Shown piece after piece: positions 1 through 7,859 of a DNA stretch of 38,968 bases. Source of the DNA: a virus; IMG/VR virus record IMGVR_UViG_3300034682_000221, positions 1 to 38,968 of that record; one strand, given 5' to 3'. Each line of letters opens with the position of its first letter. Within the stretch, counting starts at the first letter, position 1. Both the position numbers and the translations under genes were made by a program. The notes beneath the pieces were generated by a model, which worked only from the letters and a program-made list of their open reading frames with translations, ran no database searches and was not told where the DNA came from.

Positions 1-127
1 AGCCCTGAACTGTATGACACCATGGAGACCGGCCAGGGGGCGCGAGAGCAGCCCATGATGCTGGTGATCAGCACGGCAGGGGTTAACCCGGCTGGCCCAT
101 GCAAACAGTTCTGGGATGAGTGCGTCA
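1..127. repeat. Terminal direct repeat, left copy
   Basis: Bases 1-127 are identical to 38842-38968. Both copies lie inside the terminase gene, and joining them restores one uninterrupted frame. A repeat of exactly 127 bases inside a coding gene is typical of k-mer overlap left by an assembler on a circular contig, not of a biological terminal repeat. This is an inference from its length and placement. Confidence 0.97.
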
Positions 128-1095
128 GAATGCTCAGTGGTGCCGAGCCGGACGAAGAGCTGTTCGCCCTGATCTACACCATTGACGATGATGACGACAT
201 CTTTGACCCGGCCAGTCTGCGCAAGGCAAACCCCAATTACGGGGTATCGGTGTTTGAGGATTACCTGCTTGCCCAGCTGATGAGAGCCAAGCGCAATGCG
301 CGGCACCTCACCAAGTACCTGATCAAGCACCTCAACAAATGGACGACTGCCAGCTCCACCTTCTTCAACTACGACCATTGGCGCAGTGCTGCCGATGCGA
401 GCTTGAAGATTGAGGACTTTATCGGTTGCCCCTGCTGGTTTGCGCTCGACCTCGCCAGCAAGCTGGACATCTGCTCACTGGCGATCTGCTTCTCTCGCTA
501 CGAGTCGGACGGCCTGCTCCATTACTACCTGTTCACCCGCCACTGGCTGCCGGAGGACACCACCAACTACCCGGACAACCGCAACATGGACAAGTACCAG
601 CAGTGGATCTCTACGGTCTGGCCCAACTCTGGCGGAATGGCACTGACCCCAACGGATGGGGCCGAAATTGATTTCGGCGAGATAGGCGAAGAGGTGGCGG
701 CGCTGGCCAGCACCTACTCGCCTCGCGAGATCCCGCACGACCCATGGAACAGCGCCCAGCTGGCCCAACAGCTGGCGAACGCTGGCTGGCTGCCGGTGGC
801 TATCCCGCAAACCACGGCGCACCTGTCGCCACCGATGAAGGAGATGGAGTCGGCGCTTGCGGCTGGCCGTCTGCACCATGACGACAACCCGGTGATGAAC
901 TGGATGGTCGGCAACGTCACTGCCCGCGAGGATGCCAACGAAAACGTGTTCCCTCGCAAGGAGGGTAAAGACAACAAGATAGACGGTGCGATGGCTGCCA
1001 TCATGGCAATCGGCCGCGCCATGCTCAACAAGGGCGCTTACAGCAGCCCCTACCTGGATGATGATTATGACCCAACGGACGCGATACTTGATTGA
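1..1095 (+). CDS. terL: Terminase large subunit, 3' part (join-spanning gene)
   Basis: This is the C-terminal part of the DNA-packaging motor, which translocates and cuts concatemeric DNA into proheads. The frame is open from base 1, and its first codon is residue 218 of the protein that starts at 38191; after circularisation the gene encodes 581 residues. This half carries the RNase H-like nuclease domain: an acidic residue in ALDLAS (about residue 364 of the joined protein) and a late aspartate in KIDGAMAAIMA match the usual metal-binding positions. The Walker motifs lie in the other half. The stop at 1093-1095 overlaps the start of the small membrane-protein gene. The identification as an HK97/P27-type terminase is secure; only the window edge splits it. 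Confidence 0.95.
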   Translation, partial: SPELYDTMETGQGAREQPMMLVISTAGVNPAGPCKQFWDECVRMLSGAEPDEELFALIYTIDDDDDIFDPASLRKANPNYGVSVFEDYLLAQLMRAKRNARHLTKYLIKHLNKWTTASSTFFNYDHWRSAADASLKIEDFIGCPCWFALDLASKLDICSLAICFSRYESDGLLHYYLFTRHWLPEDTTNYPDNRNMDKYQQWISTVWPNSGGMALTPTDGAEIDFGEIGEEVAALASTYSPREIPHDPWNSAQLAQQLANAGWLPVAIPQTTAHLSPPMKEMESALAAGRLHHDDNPVMNWMVGNVTAREDANENVFPRKEGKDNKIDGAMAAIMAIGRAMLNKGAYSSPYLDDDYDPTDAILD

Positions 1096-1276
1096 TGCGG
1101 CCCTGCTGCTCGGCGTCCTGCTGATGAGCGGCGGCACCTACATGATGTGGGGGCTTGGCCCTGCCATGTTGTTGGCGGGTGGGCTGCTGGTCGGTCTGGT
1201 TTTACTGACCGTCTTGATACTGGTAAAGCTCAAGCAACAAGGGGGCCGTGATGTTCAGTCTGCTGTTCGGGGCTGA
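1067..1276 (+). CDS. Small membrane protein between terminase and portal
   Basis: This encodes a 69-residue protein with two hydrophobic segments (about residues 6-24 and 27-50 from the chosen ATG) and a short basic tail, so it probably sits in the inner membrane. It overlaps the 3' end of terL by 29 bases and the portal start by 26 bases, so translation is probably coupled. Two in-frame ATGs lie 6 and 9 bases upstream, and the exact start is uncertain. Small membrane proteins are common at this position in HK97-type packaging modules, but I recognise no specific family or function. Confidence 0.6.
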   Translation: MTQRTRYLIDAALLLGVLLMSGGTYMMWGLGPAMLLAGGLLVGLVLLTVLILVKLKQQGGRDVQSAVRG

Positions 1277-2495
1277 GGCCCGCAGTGAAACCATCAGCTC
1301 ATCCGATCCTGGTCTCGCTGAATGGTTTGGCCTGGGGGCCACAACTGAGAGCGGGGTTTCGGTGACGCCTGCCAGCTCCATGAGGCTGGCGGCGGTGTAT
1401 TCCTGTATTCACCGGCTGGCCAGCAGCATGGCCCAGATGCCGCTCCATGTGCTGAAAAAGAGTGGTGATGACGTGGTGCCTGGCACCGACCATCCCGCCC
1501 ATTACCTGCTGTCTGCTTCCCCCAATATGTTCCAGAGCAGCTATGACTGGCGGGAGCAGTCGCAGCAAGTGGCGCTGGCCCATGGCAACGCCGTGACGCG
1601 GCTGATCCGGGATCGCCGAACGGGCCAGCTGACCGAGCTGGCATTGTTTGACCCCGAGCATATCGGCAAGCCGCAGCGCGGCCAGTCCGGTTGGTACTAC
1701 CCGGCATACGATGATCAGGAGCATCGCTGGTTTGCCCTGCCCATCTATGACGCGGTGCATATCAAGGGCTTTGGCGCCGACAAGCTGTGGGGCGCCAGCC
1801 CTATCCGCTATCACGCCGAGACCATTGGCCTGGGGCTGGCTACCAAGAAATATGGGAGCCAGTTCTTTGGTGGCGGCGGTCGCCCCTCCGGCATCCTGAT
1901 CGACAAGACGCCGAACATGGCGTCAGACCAAGGCAAGCAACATCGCGCCAACCTGAAAAGCTCATGGCGTGAAGGGGGCATCGGCAAGGGCAGCGGACGC
2001 ACCGCCTTGCTGACCGGCGATCTGGATTACAAGGCGATCACTATCCCGCCGGAAGAGGCGCAGTTTCTCGAAACTCAGAAGATGAACCGCAGCGAGATCG
2101 CGGGGATCTACAACGTACCGAGTCACATGATCAACGACCTGGACAAGGCCACCTTCTCCAACATCAGCGAGCAGGCGATCCACTTTGTCCGCCATAGCGT
2201 GATGCCCTGGGTGGTGCGCTGGGAGCAGGAGATCAACCGCAAGGTGTTCACCGAGGCAGAGCTGCGCGCCGGTTACTACGTCAAGTTCAACCTGGCGGGT
2301 CTGCTGCGCGGTACCGCCAAGGAGCGGGCCGAGTTCTACCACTACGCCATCACAGATGGCTGGATGAATCGCAACGAGGTCAGGGTGCTGGAGGATATGA
2401 ACCAGGTTGATGGGCTCAGTGAATTCCTGATCTCGGTCAACGCTGCCAACCAGCAGAACAACAATTCACAAGATGAGGTGACCAATGCCGAATGA
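1251..2495 (+). CDS. Portal protein, HK97 family
   Basis: This is the dodecameric portal at the capsid vertex through which DNA enters and leaves. The 414-residue length is normal for the HK97/lambda-type portal family. The segment SSMRLAAVYSCIHRLASSMA near residue 45 is the family's characteristic N-terminal core, and the stretch around EIAGIYNVPSHMIND (about residue 285) is its conserved wing/stem region. A GTG directly precedes the chosen ATG and could also be used. The gene overlaps the protease by 11 bases, as expected in this operon. Confidence 0.95.
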   Translation: MFSLLFGAEARSETISSSDPGLAEWFGLGATTESGVSVTPASSMRLAAVYSCIHRLASSMAQMPLHVLKKSGDDVVPGTDHPAHYLLSASPNMFQSSYDWREQSQQVALAHGNAVTRLIRDRRTGQLTELALFDPEHIGKPQRGQSGWYYPAYDDQEHRWFALPIYDAVHIKGFGADKLWGASPIRYHAETIGLGLATKKYGSQFFGGGGRPSGILIDKTPNMASDQGKQHRANLKSSWREGGIGKGSGRTALLTGDLDYKAITIPPEEAQFLETQKMNRSEIAGIYNVPSHMINDLDKATFSNISEQAIHFVRHSVMPWVVRWEQEINRKVFTEAELRAGYYVKFNLAGLLRGTAKERAEFYHYAITDGWMNRNEVRVLEDMNQVDGLSEFLISVNAANQQNNNSQDEVTNAE

Positions 2496-3081
2496 TAGCG
2501 AACGCCGCTTCTTTCGCTGTGAAGTGCGAGCCGACCCAGCTGCTGACGGGCAAGGCCCGAAGATTATCGGGTATGGTGCGGTGTTTAACCGCTTGAGTGA
2601 AAACCTCGGCGGCTTTCGTGAAATCATCAAGCCTGGCGCCTTCGATGGGGTGATGCAGGACGATGTACGCGGGCTGTTCAACCATGACCGGAACTTTGTG
2701 CTGGGCCGCACCAAGAGCGGCACCTTGCGCCTGTCGATCGATGATGAGGGGTTGCGCTACGAGATTGACGCACCGGAAACCCAGACGGTGAAAGATCTGG
2801 TGTTGGCCCCCATGCTGCGCGGCGACATCGATGCCAGCTCATTCCAGTTCAAAGTGGCTCACGATGGCGAACGCTGGTTTTACGATGACGATGGATTGCT
2901 GACGCGGGAGATCACCAAGTTTGCCCGCCTCTACGATGTGGGGCCGGTGGCCTTCCCTGCGTATCCTGACGCCTCTGCCGCCTCCCGCTCCATGCAGGAG
3001 TTCAAGAATAAAGAGAGCCGCGCCCAGGAAGATGAGGCCCGCGAGCGGCGCGAACGACATTTACAACTGATTGGCGCCTGA
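2485..3081 (+). CDS. Prohead maturation protease, HK97 type (U35)
   Basis: This serine protease cleaves the capsid protein's delta domain and then itself during prohead maturation. The 198-residue product has the expected pattern: IIGYGAVFNR near residue 28, a catalytic-type histidine in FNHDRNF (about residue 66), and a serine in DIDASSFQF (about residue 116). The C-terminal tail is rich in Glu and Arg and would be the scaffold-like end. It lies between portal and capsid, the invariant order for this module. A terminator-like hairpin follows directly. Confidence 0.93.
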   Translation: MPNDSERRFFRCEVRADPAADGQGPKIIGYGAVFNRLSENLGGFREIIKPGAFDGVMQDDVRGLFNHDRNFVLGRTKSGTLRLSIDDEGLRYEIDAPETQTVKDLVLAPMLRGDIDASSFQFKVAHDGERWFYDDDGLLTREITKFARLYDVGPVAFPAYPDASAASRSMQEFKNKESRAQEDEARERRERHLQLIGA

Positions 3082-3098
3082 TGGTGCTGTGAAACCTG

Positions 3099-3119
3099 AC
3101 CCGCTTCGGCGGGTTTTTT
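3099..3119 (+). terminator. Rho-independent terminator between protease and capsid genes
   Basis: A 6-bp stem (ACCCGC/GCGGGT) with a stable TTCG loop is followed by six T residues. It lies inside the late operon just ahead of the major capsid gene. It may limit transcription in the absence of an antiterminator, or end a leader transcript before the capsid gene. Confidence 0.8.
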
Positions 3120-3137
3120 ATTGCCATAACGGAGCAT

Positions 3138-4349
3138 ATGTCCATGAAATTGCACGAACTGAAGCAGAAGCGCAGCACCATCGCCGGTCAGATGCGCAAG
3201 CTGAACGATGACTACAGCGAGAAGCGCTGGGATGAGGCCGCCACCAAGCAGTGGGGTGACGCGCTCAAGGAGCTGGACGAGCTGGACGCCAAGATCGCCC
3301 GCGAAGAGCGCCTGCTCAACATGGACTCTGACAATGTCAACGACGAACCCGAGCGCCGCTCTGGGATTGACCTCGACACCAGTGTTGCAGAAGCGCGCCA
3401 GATGAAGGTGCTGGAAAGCATGTTGCGCGGTGGTTACGAGTCGCTCTCAAGCGAGGATCGCTCGCTGTTCAAAGAGATGCGCGCGCAGGCGACCAACGTA
3501 GACACCAAGGGGGGCTTTACCGTGCCCACTGAATTCCGCAACCGGGTTGTGGAAGCCATGAAGGCGTTCGGCGGGGTGGCTAATATCTCCACCGTATTCG
3601 AAACCGATAGCGGTAACCCAATCACCTGGGCTACCACTGATGGCACCTTGGATGAAGGCGTCATGATTGGCGAGACCGAAGAGGGTGGCGATAAGGATAT
3701 TGATTTTGGTCAAATCCAGATCGGAGCCAAGAAGATGACCTCCAAGACCATCAAGATCAGTGATGAGCTGCTGCAAGATTCCGGTGTGGATATCGTAGGC
3801 ATGATTGGTCGCCGAATCGGTTCCCGTCTCGGTCGTGGTGAAGCCAAGCAGCTGCTTAACGGTGATGGCCAGGGCAACAACATCAAGGGTCTGCTCATGC
3901 AGGTGAAGGGGGGCTCGAACTCTGCGGTGGTTGGCTCCATTGGTCACAGCGATCTGCTCAGACTCAAGCACTCGGTGGATCCGGCCTATCGTGCTGGCCG
4001 CGCCCATTGGTTGTTTAACGACAACACCCTGCTGGGCCTCAAGGAGCTCAAGGACAACACAGGTCGCCCGCTGTGGCTGCCTGACGTGGCCGGTGTTGCC
4101 CCGGCGACCATTGACGGCGATCAGTACCAGATTGATCAGGGTATGCCGGATGTAGCCGCTAGCAACAAAGCGGTGCTCTATGGCGACTTCAGCTACTTCC
4201 AGATCCGCCGCGTCAAAGGGATGGCCCTGCGCCGTCTGGATGAGAAGTATGCAGAGGCCGGTCTGGTTGGCTTCCTGATGTTCCACCGCTTCGATGCGCT
4301 GCTGGAAGATACCGCCGCCGTCAAGGCGCTGACAGTCAAGGCTGCCTAA
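3138..4349 (+). CDS. Major capsid protein, HK97 family
   Basis: This is the shell-forming capsid protein of 403 residues. The first 110 or so residues are charged and predicted coiled coil (MKLHELKQKRSTIAGQMRKL at the start), matching the delta domain that acts as internal scaffold and is removed by the protease. The mature part begins near the sequence FKEMRAQATNVDTKGGFTVP and contains typical HK97-fold landmarks such as the DGQGNNIKGLL segment. A good ribosome site (GGAG) precedes ATG 3138; a second in-frame ATG lies 6 bases later. No lysine/asparagine crosslink assignment is attempted. Confidence 0.96.
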   Translation: MSMKLHELKQKRSTIAGQMRKLNDDYSEKRWDEAATKQWGDALKELDELDAKIAREERLLNMDSDNVNDEPERRSGIDLDTSVAEARQMKVLESMLRGGYESLSSEDRSLFKEMRAQATNVDTKGGFTVPTEFRNRVVEAMKAFGGVANISTVFETDSGNPITWATTDGTLDEGVMIGETEEGGDKDIDFGQIQIGAKKMTSKTIKISDELLQDSGVDIVGMIGRRIGSRLGRGEAKQLLNGDGQGNNIKGLLMQVKGGSNSAVVGSIGHSDLLRLKHSVDPAYRAGRAHWLFNDNTLLGLKELKDNTGRPLWLPDVAGVAPATIDGDQYQIDQGMPDVAASNKAVLYGDFSYFQIRRVKGMALRRLDEKYAEAGLVGFLMFHRFDALLEDTAAVKALTVKAA

Positions 4350-4357
4350 TCAACCAC

Positions 4358-4378
4358 GCCGGGGGCCATGCCCCCGGC
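4358..4378. other. Strong GC hairpin after the capsid gene
   Basis: A perfect 9-bp inverted repeat, GCCGGGGGC and GCCCCCGGC, encloses a 3-base loop just after the capsid stop codon. There is no T-run, so it is probably not an intrinsic terminator. It could stabilise the 3' end of capsid mRNA or set relative expression of capsid and downstream genes. Confidence 0.6.
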
Positions 4379-4394
4379 TGGATGGAGAGAACCC

Positions 4395-4739
4395 ATGCAC
4401 GTAATTTTGCTCACCTCGCTGTTTGGTGAAAAGCGGGGCAACGTAGGCGATAAACTGCCGGTTGCCAGCCAGGAAGAGGCGGACGAACTGATATCGAAGG
4501 GCATCGCCCGCCCTGACACCGAGGCCGAACTCAAGCGCCAGCTGGCCGAGTATCAGGCCCGCGAGCAACGGCAGCAGGAAGAGGCTGATGCCCTGGTGGC
4601 AGCGCAAGCCAAGGCGGCAGAGGATGAAGCCGCCGCACAGGCCAAGGCTGCCGAAGATGAGGCTGCTGCAAAGGCCAAGGCTGCAGAGGCCGACCCGAAA
4701 CAGGTCAAGCAGGTCAAGGCCAAACCCGAGAAGGCGTAA
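4395..4739 (+). CDS. Head-associated protein with Ala/Lys/Glu repeats
   Basis: This encodes 114 residues. The N-terminal 45 residues form a compact domain (MHVILLTSLFGEKRGNVGDK at the start, then an EEADELISKGIARP segment) seen in small proteins encoded next to capsid genes. The rest is a charged helix with about three copies of an 11-residue unit resembling AQAKAAEDEAA, likely a coiled coil. The start is set by a good ribosome site (GGAGAG) before ATG 4395. Its place between capsid and connector suggests a structural or assembly role, but the precise function is unknown. Confidence 0.7.
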   Translation: MHVILLTSLFGEKRGNVGDKLPVASQEEADELISKGIARPDTEAELKRQLAEYQAREQRQQEEADALVAAQAKAAEDEAAAQAKAAEDEAAAKAKAAEADPKQVKQVKAKPEKA

Positions 4740-4743
4740 TCAG

Positions 4744-5094
4744 ATGGCACTGCTCAACATCTCGCTGCTGAAATTGCAGCTCAAGCTCGATGCTGGCATG
4801 CAGGATGAGGACGAGCTGCTTGAGCTCTACCTGGGGGCCGCCGAGGTGGCGGCCTCCAACTACATGGGCCGAACGCTCTACGCCTCTGATGCGGATATCC
4901 CCGATACCGACCACTATGGTATCAGCGTGAAGAATCCCGCCATCACCATGGCGATCCTGATGTCGGCGGCGCAGTTCTACGAGCACCGCGAGCCCATCAT
5001 CACCGGCACCATCGTGGCCGAGTTGCCGCTGGCCTATTCCCATGCGCTTGGGCCATACCGGATCTTGTTTCCCGAGTTGCCGCCCACGCCGTGA
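4744..5094 (+). CDS. Head-tail connector, gp6-like
   Basis: This 116-residue protein has the mostly helical pattern of gp6/gp15-type connectors that form a ring under the portal: LLKLQLKLDAGMQDEDELLE near the N-terminus followed by a helix AAEVAASNYMGR and a later FYEHREPI segment characteristic of this family. It starts four bases after the previous stop. Position after capsid and before the head-closure protein fits. Confidence 0.85.
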   Translation: MALLNISLLKLQLKLDAGMQDEDELLELYLGAAEVAASNYMGRTLYASDADIPDTDHYGISVKNPAITMAILMSAAQFYEHREPIITGTIVAELPLAYSHALGPYRILFPELPPTP

Positions 5095-5123
5095 TTGCTG
5101 GATCACGGCCCTGTTCGGATATA
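5095..5123 (+). promoter_or_regulatory. Candidate promoter for the zinc-ribbon membrane gene
   Basis: A TTGCTG -35-like element (5095-5100) is separated by 17 bases from a GATATA -10-like element (5118-5123). It lies directly after the connector stop codon, ahead of a gene that also has its own terminator. The boxes are moderate matches to the sigma-70 consensus, so this is a prediction. Confidence 0.4.
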
Positions 5124-5151
5124 CCCTACCGATATTGATACGGGAGGGACA

Positions 5152-5493
5152 ATGGCGCTTATCGAGTGTGGCGAATGTAACGGCAAGGTGTCTGACAAGG
5201 CGGCAAGCTGCCCCCATTGCGGGGCGCCGGTCATGCAACTGGCTGATGTGGTGGATACCGGCGACCGGCTGACAACCACGCAACAGACCTCAAAGCAGCT
5301 CAAGGAGCAGGTGCTCTGGGCCTATCTGGTGATGGCTATCGGCGTCGCCATGACGGTGTTCACCCCGCTCTGGCTCAACGCCAAGGGCATTGGCTGGACG
5401 CTCTCCAGCCTCTCTTATGGCGGCTGTGTCCTGCTTGGCGGTGTGCTCTGGCAGGTAGTCAACCAGATCAGGATTTGGTGGCACCACAGATAA
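5152..5493 (+). CDS. Zinc-ribbon membrane protein, moron-like insert in head genes
   Basis: The 113-residue product begins with a rubredoxin-like zinc ribbon (CGEC at residues 6-9 and CPHC near 19-22) followed by a linker and two hydrophobic segments (about 55-75 and 83-103), giving a cytoplasmic zinc domain anchored in the inner membrane. It is not a known head protein. A strong ribosome site (GGGAGGG) fixes the start at 5152. A promoter-like sequence precedes it and an intrinsic terminator follows it, so it can be expressed on its own. This is the layout of a moron, possibly a lysogenic conversion or superinfection-exclusion gene; that role is inferred from context only. Confidence 0.7.
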   Translation: MALIECGECNGKVSDKAASCPHCGAPVMQLADVVDTGDRLTTTQQTSKQLKEQVLWAYLVMAIGVAMTVFTPLWLNAKGIGWTLSSLSYGGCVLLGGVLWQVVNQIRIWWHHR

Positions 5494-5507
5494 CCGGTCA
5501 TCACAAC

Positions 5508-5532
5508 AAACCCCGCTTCGGCGGGGTTTTTT
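5508..5532 (+). terminator. Rho-independent terminator after the zinc-ribbon gene
   Basis: The stem CCCCGC/GCGGGG with a TTCG loop is followed by six T residues; flanking A and T extend the pairing. It ends the moron-like unit before the head-closure gene. Confidence 0.85.
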
Positions 5533-5544
5533 ATTGGAGGTTTT

Positions 5545-5865
5545 ATGGCAGCCGGTGAGCTACGAGATCGGGTCACTCTGCTGACCAGGGCGCCTGGCCG
5601 CGATGGAGCAGGGCAAGCCGTTGACCAGTGGCAACCCTCGCCGACCATCTGGGCCGATGTGAGGATGATCGGTGGCCGCGAGCAGCTGCGGGCAGGCAAG
5701 GAGATTGCCGCCGGTCAGTACACCATCAAGTTTCGCTATCGACCAGGGGTCACGACTGCCCAGCGCCTCTACCTGGTGCAAGACCAGCTGAGCCTCAATA
5801 TCAAACTGGTGCAGCCTGACGCCCGCCGTCAGTGGCTCATCCTGAACTGCGAGGTGGACTCATGA
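5545..5865 (+). CDS. Head closure / head-tail adaptor protein
   Basis: This 106-residue protein matches the SPP1 gp16-like head-closure family: it opens with the typical AGELRDRVTLL segment, then a TIWADVRMIGGRE strand pair, and ends with a beta-rich half (YTIKFRYRPGV). It forms a ring that seals the connector and accepts the tail. A GGAGG site sits 5 bases before ATG 5545. Its stop overlaps the next start as ATGA. Confidence 0.88.
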   Translation: MAAGELRDRVTLLTRAPGRDGAGQAVDQWQPSPTIWADVRMIGGREQLRAGKEIAAGQYTIKFRYRPGVTTAQRLYLVQDQLSLNIKLVQPDARRQWLILNCEVDS

Positions 5866-6422
5866 CAGCAACCTTCGAGGTGGATGGCTTCGCCGAGCTG
5901 GCCGACCAGCTGGCCCGCCTTGAACTCGCCGCCCAGAAACGGATCTTGCGGGAGGTGGCCAGAACCTCGGCCATGCCGGTGCTGGCCCGTACTCGCTCCC
6001 TCTATGAACAGAAATGGAACCACGACACCGGCCTGCTTGGTGAGTCGATCAAGCTGCGGGTGAGCATTCCGAAAAATCCGGGGTTCGCCGATGTGGTCGC
6101 CTCGATAGGGGTGTTCAAGTCCTACAAGGTGCAACAGGCGGCGGGCAAGTATGTTGAGGCCCCCGTCTATGCCTATTGGCTTGAGCATGGCACCCGCGAG
6201 CACAGCCTAGCCAGCGGGGCCAGCCTCAAGGGACACAAGGACACGGCAAAGGCCAACAAGCGGGCACACCTGCGCCGCACCCGCCCAGGGCAGGAGGCGA
6301 TGATCCACCCCGGTATTCCGGCGGGGCCATTCATTCGCCCCGGCCTGGATGAGAACGTTGAAAACTGCCTTGACCTGCAAAAGGAGCAGCTTGGCGCCGC
6401 AATCGACAAGGCACTCAGATGA
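5862..6422 (+). CDS. HK97 gp10-like neck/tail-connector protein
   Basis: The 186-residue product starts with the family's opening pattern (a glycine-linked helix in VDGFAELADQLARLE) and contains GLLGESIKLRVSI and a central VYAYWLEHGTREH block, followed by a conserved proline-rich PAGPFIRPGLDEN end. Members of this family act in head-tail joining or tail completion. It overlaps the gene before and the gene after by four bases each, implying coupled translation. Confidence 0.85.
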   Translation: MTATFEVDGFAELADQLARLELAAQKRILREVARTSAMPVLARTRSLYEQKWNHDTGLLGESIKLRVSIPKNPGFADVVASIGVFKSYKVQQAAGKYVEAPVYAYWLEHGTREHSLASGASLKGHKDTAKANKRAHLRRTRPGQEAMIHPGIPAGPFIRPGLDENVENCLDLQKEQLGAAIDKALR

Positions 6423-6790
6423 TAAAGCGAACCGCGATTTTTCAGCTGATAGAGGCGGCCAGCGGGGTGACCGCTTATCAAGATTTCATCCCGCAAGATG
6501 CGCCGCTCCCGGCGGTCTCTTACCTGCTGGTTAGCTCGCCAGATGGCGAGCGCACCATTGAGGGTGGCGTCACCCTGCAGCGCCACTTCTGGCAGATAGA
6601 GATCCTGGCTAATACCCGCCTTGAGGGGGATGCCATCGGTGAGAAGTTGCGTCAGCTCGATGGCGTGACTACCGATGATTTCCAGCGGATAGCCGTGTCA
6701 GAGCCCCGCGATTCACCGGCCACCCCTGACACGACTGCCCGCCAGTCCATCGTTGAAATTGAAACCACCAACAGAAGGAACAGAGCATGA
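6419..6790 (+). CDS. Tail completion / terminator protein (DUF3168-like)
   Basis: This 123-residue protein fits the tail-terminator family represented by lambda gpU and HK97 gp17-like proteins: an N-terminal helix (TAIFQLIEAAS), a conserved PAVSYLLVS strand, and the ARQSIVEIE C-terminal strand. It caps the tail tube and docks to the head. Four-base overlaps on both sides place it firmly in the operon. Confidence 0.82.
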   Translation: MIKRTAIFQLIEAASGVTAYQDFIPQDAPLPAVSYLLVSSPDGERTIEGGVTLQRHFWQIEILANTRLEGDAIGEKLRQLDGVTTDDFQRIAVSEPRDSPATPDTTARQSIVEIETTNRRNRA

Positions 6791-7242
6791 CCGCGAGTCG
6801 TTACGACTACACCCCGCAAGATGCGATTCTTGCAGCAGGCACCCAGACCCAGTTCAAGCTCAAGGGCGGCGCCGCATTCACCCCGTTGCCTGGCACCTTG
6901 GCGATTGGGCCGGTAGGTGAAAAGGCGCCCCTTGCCGACCAGACTACCCTGGAAGATACCGCCAAGCGCTCCATGGCTGGCCTCTTTGATGGCCCTGAGA
7001 AAGAGCTGAAATTCCAGTCCTATCCCGCTGATGAAGGGCAGCTGGCATTTATCTCGGCGGCTCGGGCGACTCAGATCGTGATCGTCCAGCATATCTGGCC
7101 GGATAACGTCACCGCCGAATATGAGGTGGTGTTGCTGGGTTATCTGCGCAACGAGACCCAGGGTGATAAACCCATCGACTTCGTGGTGCCGTGCAAACAG
7201 AACGGCAAGACCATCTGGGGCAAAGTAGGGGCGGCAGGATAA
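6787..7242 (+). CDS. Major tail tube protein
   Basis: The 151-residue product lies at the conserved position just upstream of the two tail chaperone frames. Its sequence is rich in beta strands (GAAFTPLPGTLAIG, VTAEYEVVLLGY) as expected for the tube-fold protein that polymerises into stacked hexamers around the tape measure. The stop codon overlaps the next start at 7242. The assignment rests mainly on length and order. Confidence 0.82.
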   Translation: MTASRYDYTPQDAILAAGTQTQFKLKGGAAFTPLPGTLAIGPVGEKAPLADQTTLEDTAKRSMAGLFDGPEKELKFQSYPADEGQLAFISAARATQIVIVQHIWPDNVTAEYEVVLLGYLRNETQGDKPIDFVVPCKQNGKTIWGKVGAAG

Positions 7243-7685
7243 TGGCAAAGGCAAAATCAAAATCAAATGCGGTAACGGCGCTGCAATTGCTCAACAAGAT
7301 GGCGTTCAAGCATGAGCGTATTGCCGTTCCTGAGCTTGGCGATGATGCCGAGATCATTGTGCGGGAAATGCCGGTCAGCAAGCTGCTGGAGTACCAGCTG
7401 AACAACTTTGACCAGACTACAGGTCAACCTCTGTCTGACAATATGTTTGAGTGGTCTGTCTCGCTACTGGTCGCCTGCATGGTGGATGAAGAGGGTAACC
7501 CGATCGCCACCCAGGACGATGTCCCTTTGTTACTTGACACTCTGCCAAAATCAGTCATTGACCGCCTGATGCCTGCTGTGATGCGCCTCAATAAGATGGG
7601 GCAGGATGCACTTGTCGAGGAAAAAAACGATAAGGGCCAGCCAGACCAAGCAGCTGGTGATCAGGTTAGCGATCGATCTGAGTAA
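7242..7685 (+). CDS. Tail assembly chaperone, upstream frame (gpG-like)
   Basis: This 147-residue protein is the unshifted product of the tail chaperone pair that coats the tape measure during tail assembly. It is largely alpha helical (TALQLLNKMAFKHERI, KLLEYQLNNFD). A run of seven A residues at 7621-7627 lies within codons GAA AAA AAC near its 3' end, where some ribosomes are expected to change frame into the T-like frame. Start codon and previous stop overlap by one base. Confidence 0.85.
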   Translation: MAKAKSKSNAVTALQLLNKMAFKHERIAVPELGDDAEIIVREMPVSKLLEYQLNNFDQTTGQPLSDNMFEWSVSLLVACMVDEEGNPIATQDDVPLLLDTLPKSVIDRLMPAVMRLNKMGQDALVEEKNDKGQPDQAAGDQVSDRSE

Positions 7686-7842
7686 GACGATCACCGAAAT
7701 CGAGGCACTGCCCGTTTCGGAACTGACCACCTGGCTGGCCCATTACTCGCTCGAACACGAGCGCCTGCACCCCCCTCCCCCTGACCCAGAATCTATTTCA
7801 CCAGAAGAGTCACGGCTTTCGCTGAGAGCTGTGCTGCTTTAA
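7624..7842 (+). CDS. Tail assembly chaperone, frameshift extension (gpT-like)
   Basis: This frame adds about 72 residues to the first 128 of the G-like protein, giving a GT-type fusion of about 200 residues. The ITEIEALPVSELTTWLAHY segment is the usual T-domain pattern. The downstream frame is +1 (equivalently -2) relative to gpG; the -1 frame hits a stop at 7631-7633, so the standard lambda-type -1 slip cannot be used. A -2 slip of lysine tRNA from 7623-7625 to 7621-7623 on the A-run keeps perfect pairing. No convincing independent ribosome site exists. The G-then-T order before the tape measure supports the call. Confidence 0.75.
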   Translation, partial: KTIRASQTKQLVIRLAIDLSKTITEIEALPVSELTTWLAHYSLEHERLHPPPPDPESISPEESRLSLRAVLL

Positions 7843-7859
7843 CTACCGAGAGGATTCCC

